DNA of 64,000 bases from Austropuccinia psidii (taxonomy: Eukaryota; Basidiomycota; Pucciniomycetes; Pucciniales; Sphaerophragmiaceae): contig JALGQZ010000012.1 of the NCBI GenBank assembly GCA_023105745.1, forward strand, positions 42,897,852 to 42,961,851. Reading direction: 5' to 3'. The position numbers were made by a program, and so were the translations under genes. Each line of letters opens with the position of its first letter. Within the stretch, counting starts at the first letter, position 1. This document shows, piece by piece, positions 9,319 through 20,665 of this stretch. Under the pieces are notes generated by a model. That model did not search any database, was not told the origin of the DNA, and saw only the letters and a list, made by a program, of their open reading frames with translations.

Positions 9319-11460
9319 TGCAAGGTTTGTCTATGAAACTCTTCATAATAGTAACAATATCAAGAGTACTATGACTGTCCTCAGTAGAAAAAGTATAATA
9401 TAATAGAATATTATAACCACAAATTTAAATATAATTATCAGAAAGAATTATATAAAAAATAAATATGATTATTATCATATAAAAAAAGAATAAAAAAAAT
9501 ATAATAATTATAATAAATTATAATTATTCTATTATTGTTATAATCACTGACAACTATAACAATAAGAAGTGTAAAGCTCTTAATGAGACAATTACATGTG
9601 GAAAATATAGATATTTAACCACTTATAGATAATATAAATATTATGTATAAAAGAATTAAAACACACACTGTGCAGAAATAATTCTTATAGAAAAATTCTA
9701 TATAAAAAAACTAATAATAGATAAAAAAATATAGAGTTTTAGAGAAAAACTTACTTATAATATAAATTAATACAACAAGTCAAATACAACAGTTATTATA
9801 TTAAAAGAGTATTATAAGTTAAAAACACGTAAAAAATCAATAATTTACATGATAAAACAAATTCTCATGATTAAAATTATGATTAAAGAGTTTTTAAGAG
9901 GAATTTGTGGATTTAAAAGAGATTTAAGATGATAATTTTATAATATAAAATATATTATGGATGAATACAACAAGAATCTGAATTCTATGATTTCAATTCT
10001 TGAATTAAAATTAATAAAGGATCAAATGCTTAAGAATTAATTTTAATAATAATATTGTATAAATAATAAGACTTTACCTGTTTAAATTTCTAGTATGATT
10101 GGATTGATTAATGATGATAAACAAAAACAGTGATCAAAAGACTCTTTTTATGTTTACAGAGCAACTATCATGATTCATAATGAATATAGAGGGCGTGATT
10201 AGGTCAAAACTGAAAAACCATGCTTAAAAATAAAGCTCTTAGCTTAAGGCAACTTATTTTTAATCCCAATTGAAAGTTACCAGTGTTATTCTTAACTCCA
10301 AGTAGCTTTAATCCTCATTTAAACTAATTATTTTAAGTTTTGATATAAAAAAAGTTTATTTATATTGAAGTTCATCACATGATTAGATGAAAAATACAGT
10401 TTCAAGCAGAAAGCGCTTAAACTTAATTTTTAATTAATTTTTAAAGAAATTATAACTTTCTTTGAGCTTAATTAAAAGAGTAAATTTGCAGGCTAATTAC
10501 CCAGGAAATTTATTTATAAAAGATACTTAAAATTTAATTTATACATAGATAATATTAAATTGTAAGTTGTGTGAAATTTTAAGCAAATCCAACAAGAATT
10601 GGATTGTTGATGAATTTTTGAAGTTATTGCTAAACCTTAACTTTTGATCAGGTTTTAATGCTTTTAACCTCAAATTTTTAAGCTTATTTAAGATTTTTGA
10701 ACTTGATTATGTTTTTGCAGTTCTTAAAACCTTAATTTCAAGCCTGCATATAGGGATTTACCCTGTGGCAGCTTGAAATTCCTGTCCAATTTGGGATAAA
10801 ACCAGTTTAAACTTTAAGGTTGGATCAAAGTCTAATTTTAAAGCTTAAATAAGGTTTAAAATCTTCCAATACAACTGGAAAACCTTAATTGAATCCTGGC
10901 AGATCCAAAAAGCTGGGTACCCCAGCTCTATTTTGTCTATTTCCTTTGTCCCACCTTTTTGCGTGGATTTTGCCCTTTTTTTATTTGAAGCCATACTATG
11001 GCCTTAAACCCTTTTGAATTGAGCCCACGCAGGATTTACATCCTGTATGACAAATCCTTAGCCAATTCAGTAAATATACACAAAACCTCAATTTTAACTA
11101 AAATTTTGCTACGCTTGCATAAACCTTATGCAACTTTGAATTTGAGCTTATTTAAGCTTAAATTTAACACTTCAAAAAATGTTAAAAAAAGCTACATTGG
11201 TACTATGAGTTTCTTAAATCTTCCAATAACATTAGAAATAAGTATTTTTGGGTATAACACCATATGAGTGTACCCTAGGTTATTTTTGGTGTAGAATCCA
11301 AAAATGGCATACTATTTGTAACTTTCTTTATCCAAAAGAAAGTTGTACTTTTTTTGTTATTTTTTATTTTAAATTCAATTAAGAAGTCTGTTGAAGACAA
11401 GTTTAACTGTTTTAAAGGCCTTTGTGGCCTTATGGGCATGCTATATATACCTCACAGGCT
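9319..11460 (-). mobile_element. family A LTR of element A1, 2,142 bp
   Basis: Reverse homologue of the LTRs at 47767-49945 and 56568-58761. It runs from CAAGGTTTGTCTATG at 9321 to CCTCACAGGCTCA at 11460. It is strongly AT-rich. Its outer end meets family C reverse transcriptase sequence at about 11461-11475. The short open frame at 10998-11267 lies inside the LTR and is not a gene. Confidence 0.85.
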
Positions 11461-12560
11461 CAAAATTATTGAAAACTCAATTCTGTTACTGGGAAGAACA
11501 AGTATCCTGTTTGTCCTATGAATCAGATTCTTACTGTTTTCAATGGTTCTTCTATCTTCTCCAAGATTAACTTTCATGGTATATATAACCAGCTCAGAAT
11601 AAAGGAAGGTGATGAACATTTGACTTGTTTTATAACTAAACATGGCAGGAATGAGTATTTGGTTACACAATTTGGGCTCACTAATGCTCTTTCCTCTTTT
11701 CAAAACCTTTTCAATGATATTTTTAATGATCTTCTTGATGTTTATGATGTGGTTTCTTTGGATGACATTATGTTCTTTTCTAAATATGAGGAAGAGCATT
11801 TCACTCATGTGTCCACTGTTCTTTACAGGCACAGAGCCAATAACCTCTTTGCTAAGGCCTCAAAGAGCCTCTTCCATTTTTCCAGTGTAGATTATTTAGG
11901 TTATATTGTTTCTTCTGAAGGCCTCAAGATGGACCAAGCAAAAGTTTGGGAGACTCTCAATTGGCCACCTCCAAGAAACCTCAAGGCTCTTCAATATTTC
12001 CTTGGTTTTGCCATTTTTGACAGCCTTTTCATCAAGAATTATTCAAAGAAAATGAGTTCACTCACCAGTTTCCTCAAGATGGATTCCCCTTCTCCCCTCA
12101 ATGAGAAAGCTCTTAGACAGTTTCATCAACTTAAAATGGCTTTCACCACTGCTCCAATCCTTTCTCATTTTCATCCTTCTCTACCCAACAGTGTAGAGAC
12201 AGATGCATCCAGTTATGCCTTGGGTGCTGTACTGAGTCAGGTCTCTGACTCAGGAAAAAATCCCATTGCATTTGACAGCCGCAACCTTATTCCAGAAGAG
12301 CTCAGCTATGAGATTCATGACAAGGAATTCCTTGGCATAGTCTGGGCTCTCAAGTTCTGGAGGGCTTTCCTTCTTTCCCTTTCTTTGTCTTTTGAAGTTC
12401 TCACCAATCACTCTTCACTTCAATACTTCATGTCTTCAAAAGTCCTTACTCACCATCAAGCCTGCTGGGCTGAGTTGCTCTCTGAATTTCACTTCTCAAT
12501 CACTTACTGGCCTGGCCACCTAGCTACTCTTCCGGAGGCTTTATCCCATTGAGACAACGT
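11461..12560 (+). pseudogene. family C (element C-I) reverse transcriptase and RNase H
   Basis: The longest open part starts at 11518 and covers the RT palm, connection and RNase H. RT features are KINFHGIYNQLRI, the active-site stretch VVSLDDIMFFS (the usual Tyr before the paired Asp is Ser) and FLGFA. RNase H features are ETDASSYALGAVLSQ, SYEIHDKEFLGIVWALKFW and LPEALSH. It is cut at its 5' end next to the A1 LTR, so Gag, protease and the RT fingers are missing. A TGA follows the RNase H at about 12550. It belongs to the chromodomain branch of Ty3/Gypsy. Confidence 0.85.
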
Positions 12561-13690
12561 TTATCTGGAGAGATGGGAGGATTTCATCAGCAAGAATCCA
12601 ATGCACTTTCAACAGCTCATCAATCAGGATGAAGTCCAATCTTCAAGATATTGAGTAGTCAAGGTGGAATATTTTTCCAATTTGATTGATTCAATTCAGA
12701 AGGCTTCATGGCCAGATTCTCATTACAGAAGTATTCTTCAAGAATTGGGTAAAGGCAAATCTGTCCAAGATTATTCTCTTGATTCCTGTTCCCAAAATTC
12801 TCTTAATCAATGATTGGGTGGTGGTCCCAAATGACCCCATAATTCAACTCAGCATCCTTCAAAAGCATCATGGTTCTCCTCTAGCTGGACACCCTTTCCA
12901 AGAGAAGACTCTCAAACTTGTCAAGTGGGATTTCCACTGGTCTGGAATTACTAAATTCATCAAGGATTATGTCTCATCCTGTCAACAGTGCTCAAGAAAC
13001 AAGAATATTCATCACAAGAAGTTTGGACTCCTAAAACCTCTTCCAACTCCAAATGGTTCTTGAGTTTGTCTTGCAATTGACCTTATCACTCAACTTCCCC
13101 TGTCCAATTCTTTTGATTAAATTCTGGTCATAGTCAAAAGGTTCTCAAAAATGGTGGTTTTTATTCCCACAATGTCTTTAATCACTTCATTGGATTTGGA
13201 CCATTTAGGTTCACTTTTCGTTTCTTCCTTTTGGACCAATCTTTTTCAGCAGCTCAAGATTTCAAGAGATCTGTCAACTGCTTACCAGCCAGAAACTGAT
13301 GGACAGGTAGAGAGGGTAAATCAGATACTAGTGCAGTATGTTTGGATGTATGTCAGTTATCATCAAGATGATTGGAACACTGGGCTCCCTCTGGCTGCAT
13401 TTGCCTACAATAACTCTGATCACTCTTCAACAAAACAATCACCGGATTTTACTCTTTATGGAAGAGATCCACAATTTGGCTCAGTTCACATTACTCAAGA
13501 CACTCCTCCTGGAAAGGTATCAACAAAAATACAATGAGTACAGGAAGATGTCAAGAGAGAACTTGAAGTTGCCATAATCAGGTTTAAGAGTTATGCAGAT
13601 AAAATTGAAGCAAATCCACCTGTTTTCAATGCTGGTGACATGGTACGGCTTTCTTCCAAGAACATCAAATCAACCAGACCCACCAAAAAA
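12561..13690 (+). pseudogene. family C (C-I) integrase
   Basis: The order is an HHCC zinc-binding domain (LQKHHGSP...AGHPFQEKTLKLVKWDFHW...YVSSCQQCSRN) followed by the core. The core has TDGQVERVNQ around the catalytic Glu and AYNNSDHSSTKQSP. The first two catalytic Asp regions around 13070-13220 are damaged: the expected MDFIT-type start reads LAIDLIT after a stop, and the segment between the first two Asp is shortened. Stops and frame changes occur at about 12650, 13061, 13117 and 13535. Confidence 0.75.
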
Positions 13691-14059
13691 CTGTCTTAAA
13701 GATGGTTGGGTTGTTTTCCAATGTTGAAGAAAATCAGTACTCATGCTTACAACCTCAAGTTTCCATCTCAATGGAAAACCATCCATCCAGTCTTCCATAT
13801 TTCCCTCCTTGAACCAGTCAAGACATCAACAATACCAAATTGGTATCAAGAGCATCCTCCTCCAATCATCATTGAAGAAGAAGAGGAATGGGAAGTCTCT
13901 CAAATACTGGACTCAAAGCTCAAGAGAAGAAAATTATGGTATCTGGTGGGATGGAAAGGTTTCAGTGAAGGCCCAGAAAGATCCACTTGGGAACAAGCCA
14001 AAAAACTCAAGAATTACCCTGAGCTTGTCAAAGATTTCCATTCTTTATATACTGACTAG
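13691..14059 (+). pseudogene. family C (C-I) Pol C-terminus with chromodomain
   Basis: After the GPY/F-like linker the frame reads HAYNLKFPSQWKTIHPVFH and then SLLEPVKTS. A chromodomain follows: EEEWEVSQILDSKLKRRKLW, YLVGWKGFSEGPERSTWE and an ELVKDFH helix. The aromatic positions Y, W and W expected for a methyl-lysine cage are present. In chromoviruses this domain steers integration to modified histones. The frame ends at TAG 14057-14059. The upstream Pol in the same copy is broken, hence pseudogene. Confidence 0.85.
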
Positions 14060-14865
14060 CCAGGTCCCAATTCTTCAAGAGCTTGATTTTCATGGTGCTT
14101 GGTGGGGAGAGGAATTAGCAAACATATGTCCCACTACTGGTATGCATCTTTAGGGGTATTCTACTCTTTTCTACTATAAGCATAACCTTGGCCACTCTGT
14201 GAGCACTTTGTAATTTTGAACACAGATTTTTTGCCTGGCTTTCAACATCAAATTCCAATTTATGGCCATTCCCACTTGGGGAATGTACCATTCTTCTTTT
14301 TAATCCTTTCTTCCAAGTAATTAATTTTAAATACATTCTTTCATCAATCTTACTTAATTTACAGCACTGGCAGCAGTAATAACTATCAAACTAAGTTCCT
14401 CTCCTGGTGTGCACTGCCCTGAGGGTTCTACAATATTTCAAAACATCACCTTGTCCACTCTTTGAGCACCTGGATTCAAATCATGTTTTTCAGGTCCTTG
14501 GACATTTCAAATCAACCATCAATATCCATGGTAAAGATTGGAATCCCCCTCAAGATTATCTTTGCTTTGATTTTTCCTTTTTTCTTATTTTCAAGTTTCT
14601 TTGTTATCATTCTTTCTTTATATTTTCTTCAAAATTTTCTTTTTTATAATTCTTAATTCCCAAATCTTTACTCCGATTGAATTTTTCAACATTCACAAGC
14701 CAAATGTTAAGAGAAGACCAAGTCAACCTCATCTCATATGCAAACCTCTTTAATGGTCTGAAACTTCTTTTCAAGATTGTATACCTCTTGAATCCCTACA
14801 TACAATTGGTCTCAAAAGCCTCACAAGGCTTGTACCCTATCTTGGTGCTCAGGAGCTCACCATTC
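14060..14865 (+). other. family C 3' UTR with two imperfect direct repeats
   Basis: Non-coding, between the Pol stop and the polypurine tract. Two similar ~120-bp modules start near 14105 and 14370. Each carries CCTGGTGTGCAC- or CTGGTATGCA-like and CTTGGCCACTCTGTGAGCAC-like sequence. The same pair of modules is found in the family C copies at 25075-25480 (+) and 63130-63520 (-). Confidence 0.65.
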
Positions 14866-14880
14866 AAGGTAGGGGTGTAC
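14866..14880 (+). promoter_or_regulatory. polypurine tract of C-I
   Basis: AAGGTAGGGGTGTAC lies directly before the LTR start. The equivalent sites read GTGGGGGGTAC before 25870 and, on the minus strand, GGTAGGGGGAGGTAC before 62730. Confidence 0.7.
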
Positions 14881-16552
14881 TTTCACAACCACAAATAATC
14901 ACCCCCCCAATGGGTGTTGCGGCAATTCTAGCCTGACCCCAGTTTATGGTCAGCTTTTCCCTCTTGGTGCTGTATGGCCTCTTGGCCATATCACTCTGAC
15001 ACTGGCCTTTTATATCCCCAAGCCTCATTTATGGCCTCAGGCCATATCCTGCCTTCATTGGCCTCATTGGCCAATTCTTCACCTCACCAACCCCCAGGCC
15101 GTTCTTGTTGTTTTTGGGCATGGGGGGTCTTTTCAATCTTCCGGGGGCCTATGGCCCCTTGAGCCACCACCAAGGCCCTTGTCCCATCCCCTTATATTAT
15201 GGGGGTTTGTCCTAAATGGCCTTTTTGGGCGATTTATTCCCCCTATGGCCTCTATGGCCCCTGTGCAGTAATCCACAGGCCATGGTTCACAGGACCATTA
15301 GGCCCCTTTTTGGCCAAATCCAATGATGCCAAAAGGGTCCAAGGGGGCATTTAATTGTCCCCCAAGGCCAGGTGTGTCCCAAACCACAAGTGGGCCCACC
15401 TGAGCCAGTTTTGGCCCCAAGACCCAACCAAGCTGGAAATGGCCAAAATCACCTTAGGACCTGAAAATTGGACAAGAACAACAAGTGGCCACAATTCAGC
15501 CCATGACCTCTGGAAACCACCACAGGCCACCAGATCAGCTCAAAGCAAGGATTCCCCTCAGTTTCAGGGGAAGACTTTTCCCTTCCTCAATGAAACCCAT
15601 ACTCAAGGATCCAGGAGTGGTGCATATATGGTATAATATAACATTATGCACCATTTTTGCTCAGCATTCCAGTGGTGACGTTTTGAGGACAAAATTACAT
15701 GATTCCAAATCAAGTCCCCGATCCATCACTAATTTCAAAGAAGGACTTTTCAGATATTCAGTCTGGAAATACCCTGGCGGCTACCAGAAGACCATTTGAG
15801 GACCCCAACCACCTGGCCCTGAAGGAGTTGAGTTTTCATTTCTCATCAGGATTATTCTAAGGGAAATTATCAGAGGTAATCAATAGCTTCAATCATTGTC
15901 AAGGCATCAAGTATTCAGCATCCCTTGGACAACTCACTTGGTCCATACAGGTAGTAATCAAGCATCCTGTATGGCCTTGGCCCAATTGGGCCAATTCATA
16001 TTCCACTTTGGGAATTCTCTCACCCAGTTCAATTCTCAAGATGACCAGAGCTGTATTAGCACAATTCAGACAATAAAGCTGGGTGACTCAACTTCCAGGA
16101 TAAGCCTTTCAGCTTTTAATATATATTGGCTACCTTTCATCACCTGGGGACTTTTTCCCCAATTAGTTAATATATTGGATTTATCTTTATCCTTATCTTC
16201 TTTTATTTCATTAAAGTAAATACTGATAATCTAAGTCAGTCATTTTCACCTTGATTCATTGCCTGTCAGTGGATATTGGTGGTCATATCCTTTACTAATT
16301 CCATTGTTCTTTCTGGCAGGTTGAAAAAGTGAATTCAGGATTCATTTGGTTGGCTCTTTGGATTTTGGTTTTCTTATTATCTTGGCCATCAGCTTCCTTT
16401 TATTTTTATCTTTTGGCACACTTGTCTTTACTCTTGTTATTTTTTAAAGGAGTTTATTTCTTCTTATTTCTCTATCCTTTTGGAGCCTTCCAAGGGAGTT
16501 CTTCATTCCTGAGTGCCAGGCCAGTCTTCCTTTCATAAGAGGCCCTGTGACA
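14881..16552 (+). mobile_element. family C 3' LTR (subtype C1), 1,672 bp
   Basis: It starts TTTCACAACC (canonical TGTCACAACC) after the polypurine tract and ends CCCTGTGACA. It is homologous with the minus-strand LTRs at 22938-24562 and 61148-62730. The first 600 bp is comparatively GC-rich and full of GGCC words. A 34-bp TATA-containing palindrome at 15619-15652 is the likely core promoter. Open frames at 14974-16538 lie inside the LTR and are not genes. Confidence 0.8.
15619..15652 (+). promoter_or_regulatory. TATA-centred palindrome of the family C LTR
   Basis: Inverted arms GGTGCATA and TATGCACC enclose a TATAATATA core in a 34-bp block. The same 34-bp block with the same arms occurs at 23839-23872 and 62048-62081 in the minus-orientation LTRs. 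The position inside the LTR and the TATA core suggest the U3/R promoter. Confidence 0.55.
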
Positions 16553-16695
16553 ATGGTGCAATTCTGGTTAAAGACAAGGGAGGTATCAATAAAACAAACA
16601 TAAATTACTGGGTTTTCTGCTCCATTGGCATACAAGGGTTCTGCCCCTTTTGGGTTCCTTGTAGGTGCCCGTTGTGACTAATGTAGCTCCATGAG
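16553..16695. other. spacer between two oppositely oriented family C LTRs
   Basis: 143 bp that separate the end of a plus LTR (16552) from the end of a minus LTR fragment (16696). It may be leader sequence of the minus element. No gene, and no convincing PBS. Confidence 0.4.
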
Positions 16696-17368
16696 TGTCA
16701 CAGGGCCTGGCACTGAGTAAACTGGGACTTACCTATGGAGGGCTCAAAGGATATTGTAATAAAAGAGTACACTGAATAGTGTGAAGAGATGAATTACTAA
16801 ATAAAAGAATATAAGAAAAACAGTAACAAATAAGAAGAGTAAGAATAAAAGAGCCAAAGGTAAACAAGTCCAAGTCCCCTGTCTCAACCTTTCAGAATGG
16901 AATGAGAAGGTTTAATAAGGATATGGCCACCCATCTCATCCTGTACAGGCAAATAAATAAAAAAGGCTAAGACTAACTTAAAATAAAATAATTATAATAC
17001 CCAAAAATAAGGATAAGAATCATTATAAAACAATAAATATACTAAATTAAGTAATTGGGGAAAAGTCCCCCAGGGAGAGAAAGAGGGGCTGGTATATGTT
17101 AGAATCACCAGCCCTGATCCAGACAGAGAACTTTCATGTGAAGATTTGATGATTGAATTCAGTCTGGCTAATACAATTACTGTGCGGATATACAGGATTT
17201 GTACAAGAGGAGTGGTGGTATTGAGTGATCATACAGTTTGGAAATGATTTATCCAAATGTTATTGGGTAATTCAAACCTGTACAAGTACACACAGTGGAT
17301 TTTCTGGTTTGAGGTGTTTGAGTGGGTGTAAGTTTGAATACCCTTACCCCTGATTAGTGGTTGTTACA
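16696..17368 (-). mobile_element. divergent, internally deleted family C-type LTR
   Basis: It begins TGTCACAGGGCC and ends near GGTTGTTACA, the family C ends in minus orientation. Internal blocks such as AAGGATATGGCCACC and GGGGAAAAGTCCCCC align with the longer family C LTRs. The GGCC-rich U3 block and the TATA palindrome are missing. It is probably an old solo LTR or a third subtype. Confidence 0.55.
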
Positions 17369-17438
17369 ATGAGGGTGACATGGGTAATACCATCAGTTAC
17401 ATGCATTTTGGGATGCGGTGCTCTAAACTCGGGGGTAC
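17369..17438. other. 70-bp unassigned spacer
   Basis: It lies between the divergent family C LTR fragment and the 117-bp short element. No feature recognised. Confidence 0.4.
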
Positions 17439-17555
17439 TGTCACATGGTGGAATGTGAGCTAAAGGTTCCCTGTATTAATTGGGCGTTCAACCAGTTGAG
17501 TAGCCTTTTCTGCAAGAGTTCCCTTTGCTGAAGTCTTGCCAACAGCATTGTGACA
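17439..17555 (-). mobile_element. 117-bp short LTR-like (TRIM-type) sequence, copy 1
   Basis: Exactly 117 bp, bounded by TGTCACATGG and CATTGTGACA, inserted in the linker of family C integrase. An inverted homologue of identical length is at 24589-24705. The ends TGTCAC.../...GTGACA match the ends of family C LTRs, so it could be a very short solo LTR mobilised by family C integrase. Being 39 codons long, it extends the Pol frame on the minus strand until its last bases. Other family C copies (13720 and 63890) lack it at the same place. Confidence 0.6.
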
Positions 17556-18660
17556 CTTTTTTCAAGATTGGAAAACGACCCAACATTCTTTAAGACAGTT
17601 TTTGATGGGTCTAGTTGACTTGATGGTCTTTTAAGAAAGCTATACCATCTCACAAGGATTTAAAACAGGTGGACTTGCTCTACTTTTATCTGCATACCTC
17701 TCAAACGTGTTTATGGAAACTTCAAGTGGTCTCTTGAGATTTTGCTGTATTGATTATTTTTTTGTTTATAACTTTCCAGAAGAAGTATCTTGAGTAATGT
17801 GAACTGAGTCAAAATGAGGATTTCTTCCATAAACAGTGAAAAACAGTGATTTTTTTGTTGAAGAGTAATCAGAGTTATTGTAGGCAAATTCAGCCAAAGG
17901 GAGCCAGGTGTTCCAATCATCTTCATAATAACTGACATACATCCAAATGTACTGTTCTAGTATCTGATTGACCCTCTCTGTCTGTCCATCAGTTTCTGTA
18001 TGATAAGAAGTTGACAAATCCCTTTAAATCTTGAGCTCCTGACAAAGATTGGTCCAAAAGGAAGAAACAAAGAGAGAACTTCTATCACTGACAATTCTTG
18101 AAGGAAGGCAATGCTTCAAAGAAATATTTGTGATGAATAAATGGGCCAAATCCAGTGAAGTGATTGAAGACATTGTTGGAATAAAAACTGCCATTTTTGA
18201 GAATCTGTCCACTATGAGAAGGATTGAGTCGAAGGAATTGGACAGCGGCAGTGTAGTGATGAAGTCCATTTAAAGACAAATATAAGGACAATTTGTAATT
18301 GGAAGAGGTTTGAGGAGTCCAAACCTCATGTGATGAATATTCTTGTTTCTGGAACACTGTTGACAGTATGAAACATAATCGTTGATAAATTGAGTCATCC
18401 AATACCAGTGGAAATCCCACTTGACAAGTTTGAGAGTCTTCTCTTGGCCAGGGTGTTGAGCTAGGAGAGTCATGCCGCTTATGAAGTATGCTGAGTTTGA
18501 TTGTGATATTATTTGCAACCACCACCAAATCTTTGAAAAGGAGAAGCTGGGAAGAGGAATCAAGAGAATAATCTTGTCAAGATTTACCTTTACCCATATC
18601 TTAAAGAATACTTATTTATTAAGAATATGGCCATAATGACTTGTGAATTGAATCAATCAA
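17556..18660 (-). pseudogene. family C (C-II) integrase
   Basis: Read on the minus strand: HHCC zinc domain (AQHPGQEKTLKLVKWDFHWY...YVSYCQQCSRN), core beginning MDFITTLPLSNSFDS (first Asp), IVSDRSSLFVSSFWT (second Asp) and [16 protein letters not shown] (catalytic Glu). The core therefore keeps all three acidic residues, but frame changes near 18530, 18270 and 18020 break it. The frame stops matching family C at the 117-bp insertion, so the GPY/F linker end and the chromodomain are absent on this side. Confidence 0.8.
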
Positions 18661-19115
18661 ATTTCAAAATGAATCCACCTTGACTGAAATAAATCTTGAG
18701 GCTTGAATTTCATCTTGATTGATTATTATTTGATAATTAATTGGATCTTTGCTGATGAAATCTTCCCCCCTCTCTGGGTAAGCATTGTCCTGATGTGAAA
18801 ATGCATCTGGAAGGGTAGGCAAGCATCCAGGGTTGTAAGTGATTGGGAAATTCAATTCAGTTAAGAATTCAGCCCAGTGAGGATTGTTGATGAAATGAAA
18901 TATTTAACCAAAGAATGATCAGTGGGAACTTCAAAAGGGGAAGAAATAGAAAGAAGAAAACCTCTCCAGAGCTTGAAAGCCCAGAAAATGCCGAGGAGGC
19001 CCTTATCATGAATCTCATAATTGAGCTCTGCTGGAAGAAGCTTGCCGCTATCAAAGGCAATGCAATTTCTTCCTGAGTCAGACACCTGATACAGTACAGC
19101 ACCCAAGGCATAATC
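18661..19115 (-). pseudogene. family C (C-II) RNase H
   Basis: Contains the segments SYALGAVLYQVSDSGRN (partly in an overlapping frame), NYEIHDKGLLGIFWAFKLW, TDHSLVKYFIS and LPTLPDAFSH. The chain is broken by a frame change near 18860, shifting the C-terminal part, and the DGLSR-like end reads DAFSH. It continues from the RT at 19245-19871. Confidence 0.75.
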
Positions 19116-19980
19116 AGAAGCATCAGTCTCTACAATGGTGGGTACAGAAGAATGAAAATGAGAAAGGATTGGAGCAGTGGTGAAAGCCTCTACAATTTGA
19201 TGAAACTGCCTAAGGGCTTTCTCATTGAGGGGAGAAGGGGAATGTTACTTGAGGAAACTGGTTAGTGAACTCATTTTCTTTGAATAATTCTTGATGAAAA
19301 GGCCGTAAAAATTGGAAAGTTGGAGGAAAGATTGAAGAGCCTTGAAGTTTCTTGGAGGTGGCCAATTGAGAATTTGGTAAATGTTTTCTTGGTTCATCTT
19401 GAGGCCTTCAGAAGAAACAATATTACCTAAATAATCTACACTGGAAACATGGAATAGGCTTTTTGAGGCCTTAGCAAAGAGGTTATTGGCTCTGAGTCTG
19501 GAAAGAATGGTGGACACATGAGTGACATGTTCTTCCTCAGATTTGGAAAAGACCATAATGTCATTCAAAGAAGCCACAACATAAAAATCAAGAAGATCAT
19601 TAAAAATATCATTGACAAGGTTTTGAAAAGAGCCAGGAGCATTCGTGTGCCCAAATTGCAGAACCAAATACTCATACCTGCCATATTTAGTTCTAAAACA
19701 AGCCAAATGTCCATCACCTTCCTTTATTCTGAGCAGGTTATATACACCTTGCAAATCAATTTTGAAGAAGATAGAAGAACCAATGAAAACAGTAAGAAGC
19801 TCATTCATAGGACAAACAGGATACTTGTTCTTCCTAGTAACAGCATTTAGTTTGGGGTAATGAACACACAAATGGAGGCCACCATCCTTCTATTTGACAA
19901 GGAGGATACGTACTCCTGTTGAAGAGGAGCTTGGCCTCATGAAACCTTTCTCTAAACTGTCTGAAATGTAGGCCCTGAGT
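19116..19980 (-). pseudogene. family C (C-II) reverse transcriptase with broken active site
   Basis: A 208-residue open frame starts MCVHYPKLNAVTRKNKYPVC and includes KIDLQGVYNLLRI, the fingers/palm motif YEYLVLQFGHTNAPGSFQ and NWPPPRNFKALQSFL. The metal-binding motif, normally Tyr-x-Asp-Asp, reads ASLNDIMVFS, so one catalytic Asp is Asn and the Tyr is Ser. This RT should be inactive. Upstream similarity continues to about 19980 with more damage. Confidence 0.85.
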
Positions 19981-20665
19981 GTATCTGACTCTTGGTTTGA
20001 TAGTTATTAGGTCACCCCAACTGGAGGTAGAGACCCCTCCATCTCAATATGATGATCACAGGTGCGGTGAGGAGAAAGTTTGTCTGCTTTCATCTTGGAG
20101 AATACATGCAAGTACTCCTGATAAGCAGAAGGAACAACCTTCATCACAGCTTATTTTTCTTCTGGCTCTTCCACTTAATCCCAAAACTCCTCCAGGGAGT
20201 CATGATAAGATGAAGGAGGAAGGTCCATATTCCCAAAGAAGAGATGAAGTGAAGATACATAATTATCATCTTCTACCTCTTTCATCTCTTTGAAGGCTGC
20301 ATCTCTAGAGAACAGTAATGACGTATTGGAGCAAAGGGAAGGAATATGCATAGATGATGGAAAGGATGGTGTTCCAGAATCACCAACCAGAGCTGCACAT
20401 CATTTTGCAGAAGAAAGCATATTACTGAAAGAATTGGAAGTATCATAATAGTCCTTACAATTGGCATTAAAGGTGATAATCCCTTGCCTTCAATCAATAA
20501 ATGAAATAAAATGATGAATAAATTCAAAGCCAAATATGACGTCTTCTCCCTTGGGAGTATCAATGACTAAAAAGTACCATTCAAAGGTTGGGAAAGATAG
20601 AAGCTCAACAATATATTGGGTATGGTGAGTCACAAATAAGGAAGGGGACTCTAAGGATTCCAAAA
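19981..20665 (-). pseudogene. family C (C-II) protease-RT connection
   Basis: The minus strand reads in mixed frames through segments such as PSSMHIPSLCSNTSLLFSRD and LHLFFGNMDLPPSSYHDSLE. These match the linker between protease and RT in rust chromodomain elements as I remember them. No single frame is open over the whole stretch. Confidence 0.55.

Noticed and set aside
9400..11270. Possible genes in AT-rich DNA, such as the open frame at 10998-11267
   Set aside because: The whole stretch is the family A LTR in reverse. The frame is not kept in the other two LTR copies.
17356..17385. An alternative end of the divergent family C LTR at the GTGACA near 17374-17379
   Set aside because: GGTTGTTACA at 17359-17368 fits the family C end better, including the preceding TTAGT. 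The later GTGACA lacks the GGTT context.
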